Positions 56,238-64,000 of a DNA stretch of 64,000 nt are shown one piece after another (the stretch's first letter is position 1; each line of letters begins with the position of its first letter). The notes under the pieces were generated by a model, which ran no database searches, had not been told where the DNA came from, and saw only the letters and a program-made list of their open reading frames with translations. The translations under genes were made by a program, and so were the position numbers. The DNA comes from HGM12998 sp900756495 (GTDB lineage Bacteria; Bacillota; Clostridia; Oscillospirales; Oscillospiraceae): assembly GCA_958477305.1 (NCBI GenBank), contig CAUEFI010000017.1:3162-67161 (forward strand), in the 5' to 3' direction.

Positions 56238-56904
56238 TCAGCGGCGAATCAATACTGCCGCCAGGTCATTGACATTGGTGCCCGCCGGTCCCGTCACGAT
56301 CAATCCCCCCACCGCACTTAACGCCAGATATGGGTCGTTGTTTTGCAGCACTTCGTCAATGGATATCAAATCTCCCCATTCACTATACCCCCGGCGGCAT
56401 CGGTAGGGCCGTCCGTTCCATCGGAGCCCACGGAAAATACCGCCATATTTTCCAGCCCTGCGATGCCGGGGGCGGCGGCCAAAGCCAGCTCCTGGTTGCG
56501 TCCTCCCACCCCCTTTTCCGTGAGGCGTACAACGGTTTCCCCGCCGGCAATAAATGCCTCGGACTGTGCGCCTTCAGCATGGCTGCCGGCGATAGAGGCC
56601 AGAAAGGCCCCGCCTCCCTTGCCTGGCAGCACAGCCGATCCGTCAGTGTAGCCGGCTGGTATCCCAGTTCTCTGCATGCTTACGCCGCCGCGCATAGCTC
56701 CCCGGCACTGCCGGTAACCATCGTCTCCACATTGTCCAGCGCGTCAGGAAGCTCCTGCTCCAATTGCGCCCACGCTCGCTTGCTGAGCGTGAGGCGATAT
56801 TTTTGCCGCCCGCACAGGGCCCGGCGCACCACCTCGTCAGGGAGTACCGCCCGAATCGCATGTTCAATGATATACCAGCTGTCGCGATACAGTGTTTCAT
56901 TCAT
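56238..56904 (-). pseudogene. Decayed glycerate 2-kinase (MOFRL/DUF4147 family)
   Basis: The N-terminus is intact (ATG 56904 after GGGAGGAG; MNETLYRDSWYIIEHAIRAV) for about 30 residues. It then jumps to the C-terminal third (ELPDALDNVETMVTGSAGEL), so roughly 200 codons are deleted. Further shifts follow: SEAFIAGGETVVRLTEKGVG, GGRNQELALAAAPGI and DGTDGPTDAAGGIV are in a second frame, and NNDPYLALSAVGGLIVTGPA ... NVNDLAAVLI in a third. Clear remnant of a glycerate kinase, with at least one large deletion and two frame breaks. Confidence 0.8.
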
Positions 56905-57165
56905 GGAATTCACTCCTCCCCAATGGCCTGAACGCGGCTCTGCCGCCAAAAGATTCCCCTGCATGGCGCTGCCGGCAATTGATCATGATAATAGCGGCGC
57001 AGCCGGTGCCACAACAGTATCGACAGTCAGCATTATATATTTGATCCATCATGATTAAACGGTACAGGTACAAGTTGTCCGGGCCATGCGCACAATCTGT
57101 CCCCTTCTATTCCGGCAGTTCTCCGGCGTTTTTCAGCCTTTTTGTCAGAAAAGCGATTTCTGTTC
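56905..57165. other. Gap between the glycerate kinase pseudogene and trkA
   Basis: No gene or RNA element was recognised here; in particular no ydaO-type c-di-AMP riboswitch core was seen before trkA. Confidence 0.3.
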
Positions 57166-57194
57166 TTGCATCAATATTAAGATTGCGTTAATAT
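57166..57194 (+). promoter_or_regulatory. Promoter of trkA-trkH
   Basis: TTGCAT (57166-57171), 17 nt, TAATAT (57189-57194), 47 nt before the TTG start of trkA. Confidence 0.6.
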
Positions 57195-57240
57195 AGTCTC
57201 GCTGACAAGCCGCATACAGCGGCAGAAGGAGCGGATTAGC

Positions 57241-58632
57241 TTGAAAATTGTAATCGTCGGGGACGGGAAGGTGGGCTTTACGCTGGCCGAACACCTCTCC
57301 CAGGAGCACCACGACGTCACTATCATCGACACCAACGATGACGCTCTGAAGCGTGCCTCTGACGCTTTGGACGTCATGTGCGTCAAGGGCAACGGCGCCA
57401 CCATCTCGGCTCTCCGGGAGTCGGGAGCCGACCACGCCGATGTCATCATCGCCGCCACCAGTATGGACGAAATCAATATGGTATGCTGCCTTACCGCCAA
57501 GCGGCTGGGCGCCAAGTATGCCATCGCCCGGGTCCGCAATGTGGAATACGCAGTGGAGCTCTCCATGATCAAGCGGGAACTGGGCATCGATCTGGTCATC
57601 AACCCGGAAAATGCCACCGCCGTGGAGATTGCCCGGCTGCTCCGCTTTCCCTCGGCGGCCAACATCGACACCTTCTACCGCGGCCGGGTGGAGCTGGTGG
57701 GTTTTCGCCTGCAGGAGGGCGATTTTATCTGCGGAGAGCCGCTGGCTAATCTGGACTACCGGGTACGCTCTCTGCCCATGCTCTTCTGCGCCGCCGAGCG
57801 GGGAGACACCGCCATCATCCCCAACGGCGGCTTTGTCCCCCAGCCGGGAGACAAGCTCTATCTCATCGGCCAGCCGGTGGGGATCAATCAATTCTTCAAG
57901 CTGTTGGGGCGGTATGTCCCTAAAATTAAGGATGTATTTATTATCGGGGGCGGCCGCATTTCACACTATCTCACCGCCATGCTGGAGCACCTTGGCATGC
58001 GCGTAAAGGTCGTGGAACGGAGTATGGAGCGCTGCCGCCATCTGAGCGAGGTGCTCCCCCGCACCATGGTCATCTGCGGGGACGGAACGGATCAGGAGCT
58101 GCTGGAGTCGGAGAATATCGGGGCCTCCGATGCCTTCATCGCCCTCACCGACCGCGACGAGGACAATCTCATCATCTCTCTCTATGCCCTGCAGCAGGGG
58201 ATCTCCAAGGTGGTGGCCAAATCCAACCGCCAGAACTACGCCGGTATCGCCCGGGCTGTCGGACTGGACAGCGTCATCTCTCCCAAGCTTATCACCGCCA
58301 ATCAGATCCTCCAGGTTGTAAGGGGAATGCAGAACTCCAAGGGAAGCGTAATGAATGCGCTCTACAAAATTGCCGGCGGCCATGCCGAGGCCATGGAGTT
58401 TGTGGTGGCGGAGCGCACTCGGGGCTTGGGTGTACCGCTCAAGGATCTGCGGCTGAAAAAGGGCGTGCTCATTGCCGTTATCATCCATCAAAACCGCATT
58501 GTTATCCCCGAAGGCACTTCTGTCATCTCTGCCGGGGACACTGTTATCATCATCTCCAGAGATCATGTCATTTTGGATGTGAACGATATTTACGACGCCT
58601 CGCTCTATGAAAGCATGGAGGGCGAGGTATGA
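57241..58632 (+). CDS. trkA: Trk system potassium uptake regulator TrkA
   Basis: 463 residues from TTG 57241 after AGAAGGAG. Two RCK_N/RCK_C repeats: MKIVIVGDGKVGFTLAEHLS then DVFIIGGGRISHYLTAMLEH, each a NAD(H)/nucleotide Rossmann fold, and C-terminal TrkA_C modules (residues about 140-220 and 375-460). It forms the cytosolic gating ring of TrkH. Its last codon overlaps the trkH start (ATGA), fixing the pair. Confidence 0.93.
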   Translation: MKIVIVGDGKVGFTLAEHLSQEHHDVTIIDTNDDALKRASDALDVMCVKGNGATISALRESGADHADVIIAATSMDEINMVCCLTAKRLGAKYAIARVRNVEYAVELSMIKRELGIDLVINPENATAVEIARLLRFPSAANIDTFYRGRVELVGFRLQEGDFICGEPLANLDYRVRSLPMLFCAAERGDTAIIPNGGFVPQPGDKLYLIGQPVGINQFFKLLGRYVPKIKDVFIIGGGRISHYLTAMLEHLGMRVKVVERSMERCRHLSEVLPRTMVICGDGTDQELLESENIGASDAFIALTDRDEDNLIISLYALQQGISKVVAKSNRQNYAGIARAVGLDSVISPKLITANQILQVVRGMQNSKGSVMNALYKIAGGHAEAMEFVVAERTRGLGVPLKDLRLKKGVLIAVIIHQNRIVIPEGTSVISAGDTVIIISRDHVILDVNDIYDASLYESMEGEV

Positions 58633-60086
58633 ACTTCAAGCTTGTATTTCATCTGACTGGCAAGACCATTTTGGTTGAGGCCGCCACGATGCTTCTTCCC
58701 TTGATTGTAACGCTCTTCTACCGGGAGGACCCCCTCCCTTTTCTGCTTACGCTCCCTATTTTGCTGGCTGCCGGGTGCGGACTGAGCCTCCTCCGCGGGA
58801 AAAACCGGTTTTTCCCGCGGGAGGGCTTTTTTGCCGTAGGCCTCATCTGGCTATTTATCGGTGTTTTCGGTGCGCTGCCCTTCTTTTTTTATGGAAAACT
58901 GTACCCTGAGTTGGGCCTTTTCCAGAGCTTCATCGACTGCTTCTTTGAGTCGGTCTCCGGTTTCACCACTACAGGCGCCTCTATTCTCACAGTCATTGAA
59001 CCTCTGCCCAAAGGTCTTCTTTTTTGGCGCTCCTTTACCCACTGGCTGGGCGGTATGGGGGTGCTGATACTGGCCATCGCCCTGCTCCCCTCCATGGGCT
59101 CCCGGCCGCTGAACCTGATGAAAGCCGAGTCCCCCGGTCCGGTCGTCTCCAAGCTGGTACCAAAGGCCAGCCAATCCTCCAAAATCCTCTATGGCATCTA
59201 CTGCGCCCTCACCTTCATTCAGGTCCTCTGCCTGCGTGCAGCCGGAATGCCCTGGTACGACAGCGTGGTGCACTCTTTTGCCACGGCGGGCACCGGCGGC
59301 TTTTCCACCCGCAACCTCTCAGTGGCCGCCTATCAGAGCCCATCCATCGAGATCATCATTACCATCTTTATGCTTCTCTTTTCCATCAACTTTGCCTTTT
59401 ACTTTTTCCTTTTAAGCCGAAAGGTGAAGCACGCCTTCCAGAGCGACGAGTTGCGTTTCTTCCTTATCGTCGTGTTTGCCAGCATCGCTCTTATCGCCGT
59501 CAATATTCTTCCGCTCTATGCCACAGGAGAGGAATCTGTGCGGCATGCTGCCTTTCAGGTCGCCTCCATCATCTCCACCACCGGCTTTGCAAGCACCGAC
59601 TTTAACCTTTGGCCTGAATTCTCCCGCTTCCTGCTTGTTATCCTCATGTTCATCGGCGCCTGCGCCGGCTCTACCGGCGGCGGCCTGAAATGTTCCCGGG
59701 TCCTGCTGCTCCTGAAATGTATCCGCCGTGAGATCAAACAGATCATCCACCCGCGCTCGGTCAACGTCGTCAAGCTGGACGGGAGGGTGGTCGATGAGGA
59801 TACCCTGCGCTCCGTCCTGATTTTCTTTGCCGCCTATCTCTTTATCCTTTTGGGCGCCGCGCTCCTTGTAGCGCTGGATAATTTTACCTTTGGAACAACT
59901 TTCACCGCTGTGCTGACCTGCATCAGCAACGTGGGGCCCGGACTGGAGCTGGTGGGCCCTATGAGCAACTTCTCCGTCTTTTCCGGCCTGTCCAAGCTGA
60001 TTCTCTCTCTCTGTATGATTGTAGGCCGCCTGGAGGTGCTGCCCATTCTCGTCCTCTTTAGTGGAAACGCATGGAAGCGCTCATAA
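58629..60086 (+). CDS. trkH: TrkH-family potassium uptake channel
   Basis: 485 residues, about ten spans and four P-loop repeats; the selectivity segments ESVSGFTTTGASIL, FATAGTGGFSTRNLS, STTGFASTDFNLWP and CISNVGPGLELVG each contain the conserved Gly. Moves K+ (with Na+ or H+) into the cell under TrkA control. ATG 58629 overlaps trkA. Followed by hppA, whose enzyme needs K+ in this subtype. Confidence 0.92.
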   Translation: MNFKLVFHLTGKTILVEAATMLLPLIVTLFYREDPLPFLLTLPILLAAGCGLSLLRGKNRFFPREGFFAVGLIWLFIGVFGALPFFFYGKLYPELGLFQSFIDCFFESVSGFTTTGASILTVIEPLPKGLLFWRSFTHWLGGMGVLILAIALLPSMGSRPLNLMKAESPGPVVSKLVPKASQSSKILYGIYCALTFIQVLCLRAAGMPWYDSVVHSFATAGTGGFSTRNLSVAAYQSPSIEIIITIFMLLFSINFAFYFFLLSRKVKHAFQSDELRFFLIVVFASIALIAVNILPLYATGEESVRHAAFQVASIISTTGFASTDFNLWPEFSRFLLVILMFIGACAGSTGGGLKCSRVLLLLKCIRREIKQIIHPRSVNVVKLDGRVVDEDTLRSVLIFFAAYLFILLGAALLVALDNFTFGTTFTAVLTCISNVGPGLELVGPMSNFSVFSGLSKLILSLCMIVGRLEVLPILVLFSGNAWKRS

Positions 60087-60153
60087 AGGTATGGCCGCAG
60101 TTTGTAGGAAGCGTAAAAATCCGGATTTTTAAACTTCAAGGGTTAAGAATGCC

Positions 60154-60183
60154 TTGCAAAACTCACCAGTTTTGCGCTAGAAT
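60154..60183 (+). promoter_or_regulatory. Promoter of hppA
   Basis: TTGCAA (60154-60159), 18 nt, TAGAAT (60178-60183). The spacer region holds a small inverted repeat GCAAAACT-CACC-AGTTTTGC (60156-60175). Confidence 0.5.
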
Positions 60184-60201
60184 GAGTGTGTCTGTGAAAG
60201 A

Positions 60202-60223
60202 GGATGTCCGGCGCCGGACATCC
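60202..60223 (+). promoter_or_regulatory. 22-bp palindrome in the hppA leader
   Basis: GGATGTCCGGC and its exact complement GCCGGACATCC meet at 60212/60213, 23 nt before the start codon, just upstream of AAAGGAG. Could be an operator or mRNA structure controlling translation. Confidence 0.4.
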
Positions 60224-60246
60224 AAACAACAAAGGAGTTGGGAAAG

Positions 60247-62343
60247 TTGTTCGAAAACCTCTTCTGGATTGGCTTTGTGGGCGCAATCATCGCGTTGCTC
60301 TTCGCGTGGGTCCAAAGCCGCAAGGTGCTGAAGTTCTCCGAGGGCACCGATCTGATGAAGAAAATCGCTGCCTCCATCCGCGACGGCGCTAACGCCTATC
60401 TGAAGCGCCAGTACTCCACCGTAGCGAAGGTCTTTGTCGTTGTCTTCATTGTACTGCTGATCATCGCCTTTGGCTCCGGCGGAGCCATGCTCTCCAAGTT
60501 CACCCCCTTTGCTTTTGTGACCGGCGGAATCTGGTCCATGCTGGCCGGTTTTGTCGGCATGAAAATCGCCACCCTGTCCAATGCCCGTACCGCTCAGGCC
60601 GCCTCTGAGAGCCTCAACCGCGGCCTGCGGGTGGCCTTCTCCTCCGGCTCGGTGATGGGCTTCACCGTAGTGGGGCTGGGCATGCTGGACATCACCATCT
60701 GGTACTTCCTGCTCTACTATGCTTTCGGTGTAACCGACGCCAATGTTCTGGCCAACATTATGGTTATGAACGGCATGGGCGCCTCCTTTATGGCCCTGTT
60801 CGCCCGTGTGGGCGGCGGCATTTATACCAAGGCTGCCGACGTAGGCGCCGACCTGGTGGGCAAGGTGGAGGCCGGCATTCCTGAGGACGACCCCCGCAAC
60901 CCCGCTACCATCGCCGATAACGTGGGCGACAACGTGGGCGACGTGGCCGGTATGGGCGCCGACCTGTACGAATCCTATGTCGGTTCCATTCTGGCCACCT
61001 TCGCGCTCTCCGCTGTGGCCGGGTACAGCTTTGCCGGCATACTGCTGCCCATGCTGCTGGCCGTGGTGGGCATCATCTGCTCCATCATCGGCTCCTTCCT
61101 GGTCCGTACCAAGGAGGACGCCTCTCAGATGTCCCTGTTGACCTCCCTGCGCACCGGCACCTATACCGCCGCCATTCTGGCCGCCATCGCCGCCGCTCCT
61201 CTGACCTGGTTCCTGCTGAAGGATACTGCTCAGAACCCATGGGGTGTCTATGCGGCCATCCTCGCCGGCCTCATCGGCGGCTGTGCCATCGGCTACTTCA
61301 CCGAGTACTTTACCTCCGACTCCTATAAGCCCACACAAAAGCTCTCCGACTCCTCTGAGACTGGCTCCGCCACCGTCATCATCGGCGGCCTGTCCTTGGG
61401 TATGAAGTCCACTCTGGCTCCCATCATCATCGTGGCGGCTGCCGTTCTGGTCAGCTTCTTCGCCTCCGGTGGCGCTCAGTCCTACGGCGCCGGCCTGTAC
61501 GGCATCGGCATCGCCGCCGTGGGCATGCTCTCCACCCTGGGTATCACCCTGGCCACCGACGCTTACGGCCCCGTGGCCGACAACGCCGGCGGCATCGCCG
61601 AGATGAGCGGCCTGCCTGAGGAGGTCCGTGAGCGTACCGACGCCCTGGACTCCCTGGGCAACACCACCGCGGCCACCGGCAAGGGCTTTGCCATCGGCTC
61701 GGCCTCCCTCACCGCCCTGGCCCTGCTGGTCTCTTATGTAGACATTGTGCAGACCAATACGGTGGAGACCTTGGATCTCTCCCTCACCAATCCTCTTATC
61801 CTTGTGGGTCTCTTCATCGGCGCAATGCTGACCTTTGTCTTCTCCGCCTTCACCATGAGCGCCGTGCAGACCGCCGCCCAGTCCATCGTCGTGGAGGTCC
61901 GCCGCCAGTTTAGGGAGATTGCCGGGATTATGGAGGGCAAGGCAGATCCCGACTATGCCGCCTGTGTCTCCCTGTGCACCAAGGGTGCTCTGCGGGAGAT
62001 GGTCGCCCCCGCGCTACTGGCCATCATCGTCCCCATCATCACCGGCGTCGTGCTGGGGCCTGTGGGCGTGGTCGGCCTGCTGGGCGGCGTGTCCGTCACC
62101 GGCTTCGCCATGGCCGTCTTCATGTCCAACGCCGGCGGAGCCTGGGACAACGCGAAGAAGTACATTGAGGCCGACCACCACGGCGGGAAGGGCTCCGACT
62201 GCCACAAGGCCGCCGTCGTGGGCGATACGGTAGGCGACCCCTTCAAGGATACTTCCGGTCCCTCCCTCAATATTCTTATCAAGCTCTGCTCCACCGTCTC
62301 CATCGTCTTCTCTGGACTGGTTGTCGCTTTCCACCTGTTCTAA
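60247..62343 (+). CDS. hppA: Membrane-bound pyrophosphatase, K+-dependent type
   Basis: 698 residues from TTG 60247, chosen because AAAGGAG lies 9 nt upstream (a TTG at 60238 touches the site). Some 16 spans; catalytic acidic motifs GADLVGKVEAGIPEDDPRNP, DNVGDNVGDVAGMGADLYES and AGGAWDNAKKYIEADHHGGK are intact. The GNTTAATGKG segment has Ala where K+-independent enzymes carry Lys, so it should be K+-dependent, pumping Na+ or H+ with PPi hydrolysis. Adjacent trkAH may secure the K+. Confidence 0.93.
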   Translation: MFENLFWIGFVGAIIALLFAWVQSRKVLKFSEGTDLMKKIAASIRDGANAYLKRQYSTVAKVFVVVFIVLLIIAFGSGGAMLSKFTPFAFVTGGIWSMLAGFVGMKIATLSNARTAQAASESLNRGLRVAFSSGSVMGFTVVGLGMLDITIWYFLLYYAFGVTDANVLANIMVMNGMGASFMALFARVGGGIYTKAADVGADLVGKVEAGIPEDDPRNPATIADNVGDNVGDVAGMGADLYESYVGSILATFALSAVAGYSFAGILLPMLLAVVGIICSIIGSFLVRTKEDASQMSLLTSLRTGTYTAAILAAIAAAPLTWFLLKDTAQNPWGVYAAILAGLIGGCAIGYFTEYFTSDSYKPTQKLSDSSETGSATVIIGGLSLGMKSTLAPIIIVAAAVLVSFFASGGAQSYGAGLYGIGIAAVGMLSTLGITLATDAYGPVADNAGGIAEMSGLPEEVRERTDALDSLGNTTAATGKGFAIGSASLTALALLVSYVDIVQTNTVETLDLSLTNPLILVGLFIGAMLTFVFSAFTMSAVQTAAQSIVVEVRRQFREIAGIMEGKADPDYAACVSLCTKGALREMVAPALLAIIVPIITGVVLGPVGVVGLLGGVSVTGFAMAVFMSNAGGAWDNAKKYIEADHHGGKGSDCHKAAVVGDTVGDPFKDTSGPSLNILIKLCSTVSIVFSGLVVAFHLF

Positions 62344-62356
62344 GCTGTAATACTTA

Positions 62357-62400
62357 AGAGGGGCTGGAACTCGCAAATGCGAGTTCCAGCCCCTCTTTTT
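62357..62400 (+). terminator. Terminator after hppA
   Basis: AGAGGGGCTGGAACTCGCA (62357-62375) pairs with 62378-62396, followed by TTTT. Confidence 0.85.
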
Positions 62401-62414
62401 ATTCCTTGGCGCAT

Positions 62415-63677
62415 TTATCCCTCGTAGCGGTCGGCCACGATTCTGCCGGTCGCCGTGTCCCGGCGGAACTGACGGAAGAAATCCCAAATCAGCTCTCCCA
62501 TGGTCACCGGCGTCTGGTGGGTACCGTTTGCCCAGACCACATAGCGGAAGGTGTTCATTCCGCCAGCGTTGTCGATATCGGCGATATAGTGCTTGTGCCC
62601 GCCAATATAGCGGATCTCCTCCCGGTCTGCGTAGAAGCCCAGGACATGGTGGAGCTCATCCTCCGGCGTGTTCAGATAGCTCAGGCACCTGTCAATGTCC
62701 CTGGGTGCACAGCCCAGCGTGTACAGCCGCTTGTTCAGATGGCCCAGAGCCCAGAGGTGCTTGTCCTCTCCCTCTGCCGGCCGGGGCATCATACTGACCG
62801 GAGTATTGATGATGGTACCGTCAGGCAGTTTCCGCTGGGGGCAGACGCAGGGATCCAGGCGGGGATTTGCCCTGGGGTTCTTGGGGCCCGGCTTTCCCCT
62901 GCGGGTGCCGATGGGCTGGTCATGGGTGCGGGGACTGTAGTCGTTCAAGGGTGCGAAATTGGAGGCCTCGCACTCTCCTACGATCTGAATAAAGGGAACC
63001 AGCAGATGGCGCAGGGTCTCAACCTCGTCATCCGTGTAGGGAATGCGCCAATTGTCCCACTCCCGCCAGATGTCGTTGCCGCAGGGAGCGCAGCCTGCAA
63101 ATTTCCATGGCACCCTGAGATACGCCGCCGTGGCCTGATAGCCGCCGTAAGAGAAGCCGGTTATGTAGACCCGCTCCCGATCCACGGGGCACTGCTCTGC
63201 CATGCGGTCAATCATGAGGGAGACGTTATCCCAGTTGGTATTCTGGATATAGGCGATGATAAATTTGTCCCGTCCGGCCGGCTTCTCCAGGCCCATGCGG
63301 AACTCAAACTGGGCAATATCCATATCCAGGGGGATGTTGTAGATGACCATGGGGTACTTCTTCCCTCTGCCCGCCTCCGTAAAGGCCTCTGCGGGCGTGT
63401 AGGTGGCCCAGCGGCCATAGTAGTCCCCGTCGTCGTGCATCTCAGGCTTCAGGCCCAGGCCCTCAAAATAGGCCATAAACGCCGGGCCGAAGGGATCGTT
63501 CTCCACCCGGAACTGAGTCTCCAGCGCCTCGGTGAGCATCACCCCATAGGGCCCCTCTACCATTGCGTCCAGATCCGCCTTGCCGTTGCTCCCGTTGGCA
63601 AGCATGGAACGGACATACTCAAACCGCTCGCCGGTCTCCGGGTTCGTCTCCCGAGACCAGAATTTCATATGGTCCAT
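62415..63677 (-). CDS. Alpha/beta hydrolase family protein
   Basis: 420 residues from ATG 63677 after AAAGGAG. A nucleophile elbow YITGFSYGGYQATAAYLRV (Ser in GFSYGG near residue 170) and a late His in IGGHKHYIAD (about 365) suggest an esterase or PHB-depolymerase-like fold. It has an unusual 60-residue insertion rich in Pro/Arg/Asn (GTRRGKPGPKNPRANP). No signal peptide, so it is cytoplasmic. Substrate unknown. Confidence 0.72.
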   Translation of the reverse strand: MDHMKFWSRETNPETGERFEYVRSMLANGSNGKADLDAMVEGPYGVMLTEALETQFRVENDPFGPAFMAYFEGLGLKPEMHDDGDYYGRWATYTPAEAFTEAGRGKKYPMVIYNIPLDMDIAQFEFRMGLEKPAGRDKFIIAYIQNTNWDNVSLMIDRMAEQCPVDRERVYITGFSYGGYQATAAYLRVPWKFAGCAPCGNDIWREWDNWRIPYTDDEVETLRHLLVPFIQIVGECEASNFAPLNDYSPRTHDQPIGTRRGKPGPKNPRANPRLDPCVCPQRKLPDGTIINTPVSMMPRPAEGEDKHLWALGHLNKRLYTLGCAPRDIDRCLSYLNTPEDELHHVLGFYADREEIRYIGGHKHYIADIDNAGGMNTFRYVVWANGTHQTPVTMGELIWDFFRQFRRDTATGRIVADRYEG

Positions 63678-63858
63678 GTCATCACTCCTTTTTATTTGCT
63701 GAATAGGCAGTTTTTGCTCTTATGCATATCGGCGGAAGCATCTCTGTGCCGCAGTATATGCCTCATTCTCTGCCTGCCGTATAGGCTTACAGCTATGGAC
63801 GATAGTGAATTACGTATTTTTCGACGCCGCATTTTTGTGCTATATTGAGATAAGAAAA
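63678..63858. other. Gap upstream of the hydrolase gene
   Basis: Holds the AAAGGAG site of the hydrolase gene. No gene, RNA or repeat was recognised. Confidence 0.3.
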
Positions 63859-63902
63859 GGGAGATACGCGCCGGTAACGAAACGGCTACCTGCGTACCCC
63901 CC
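63859..63902 (-). terminator. Terminator of the right-edge transporter gene
   Basis: On the minus strand GGGGGGTACGC pairs with GCGTATCTCCC (with G-U pairs) around an inner GGTA/TACC stem, followed by TTTTCTT. It lies about 30 nt past the stop codon of the gene at the right edge. Confidence 0.65.
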
Positions 63903-63930
63903 TTTCAGGTATTTTGTTGAAGAGCGGCTG

Positions 63931-64000
63931 TTAGAGCTGGTTGATTTCCCTCACCCTGCAGCAGGCCACAAAGTGGTTGGGCCGGATCTCCTCCAGCTTC
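63931..64000 (-). CDS. C-terminal end of a probable oligopeptide ABC transporter ATPase
   Basis: Minus-strand frame entering from the right edge and ending at TAA (63933-63931). The 22 visible residues, KLEEIRPNHFVACCRVREIN and QL, match the EVEPGHFVACH-type terminus of OppD/DppD/OppF ATPases. Everything else lies outside the window, so this rests on one motif. Confidence 0.5.
   Translation of the reverse strand, partial: KLEEIRPNHFVACCRVREINQL

Noticed and set aside
57000..57240. c-di-AMP (ydaO) riboswitch upstream of trkA
   Set aside because: K+ uptake genes often carry one, but I found no matching conserved core, only a sigma-A type promoter close to the start.
62406..63848. 480-codon plus-strand frame across the hydrolase gene
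   Set aside because: Antisense shadow; the minus strand holds the start site and the GFSYGG motif.

Overview
The window looks like a chromosomal segment of a GC-rich, spore-forming, anaerobic member of the Bacillota (class Clostridia, Oscillospiraceae-like; relatives of Flavonifractor/Lawsonibacter/Intestinimonas are my best guess, from gene content and codon use, not from any search). Supporting traits are spore-coat genes, a ClpC with an N-terminal zinc ribbon, RqcH with mini-RNase III, a K+-dependent type membrane pyrophosphatase beside trkAH, many TTG/GTG starts with strong GGAGG sites, and several molybdopterin and flavin oxidoreductases. No rRNA gene, complete tRNA gene or CRISPR array was found.

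Layout. 1-1757: tail of an integrated element, with a three-gene RHH/antitoxin/YafQ toxin module behind palindromic operators, a candidate type I toxin with a convergent small RNA, and a tRNA 3' end (1729-1751) as probable attachment site. 1829-17382: housekeeping genes (truA, DUF5711, cvpA, a clpC-like gene, araC/MATE divergent pair, SLH-VanY wall enzyme, LysM-CAP protein, a flavin reductase fused to a beta-helix, GDSL esterase, tsaE-tsaB-upp). 17418-25574: an array of minus-strand genes for small secreted and membrane proteins, headed by an ECF sigma factor and a membrane anti-sigma-like protein. 25657-29070: an ABC exporter (ATPase and two permeases) with a histidine kinase but no response regulator. 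29189-35532: a GlpA-like flavoprotein pair, two moeA genes (one with a C-terminal substrate-binding domain) and a divergent hesA/moeB-type gene. 35520-47093: a metabolic island bounded by inverted IS5-family remnants and a tRNA-Val-like fragment; it has a CdaR-type regulator and an operon for an opine dehydrogenase-like enzyme, an SLC13 permease (frameshifted), a flavin oxidoreductase, a molybdopterin oxidoreductase, an Fe-S subunit, an MmgE/PrpD protein and a maleate isomerase-like protein. 47265-64000: mrnC-rqcH-response regulator, sodA, a MITE, DUF4430/ECF-S uptake pair, spore coat genes, an HD-GYP protein, a decayed glycerate kinase, trkA-trkH, hppA, an alpha/beta hydrolase and the end of a peptide ABC ATPase gene.

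The two most interesting systems are these. (1) The ECF array: TGTCAG...TATAGATG promoter-like elements with fixed spacing lie in front of the sigma gene itself and in front of several units of secreted and membrane proteins. They recur inside a roughly 200-bp duplicated promoter-leader cassette, and one secreted-protein gene is itself duplicated almost identically (17737-18342 and 22027-22632). It reads as a self-regulated, expanding cell-envelope regulon. (2) The Mo-dependent island: its gene set implies uptake and redox conversion of an organic (di)acid by a pathway I cannot name, next to Mo-cofactor genes.
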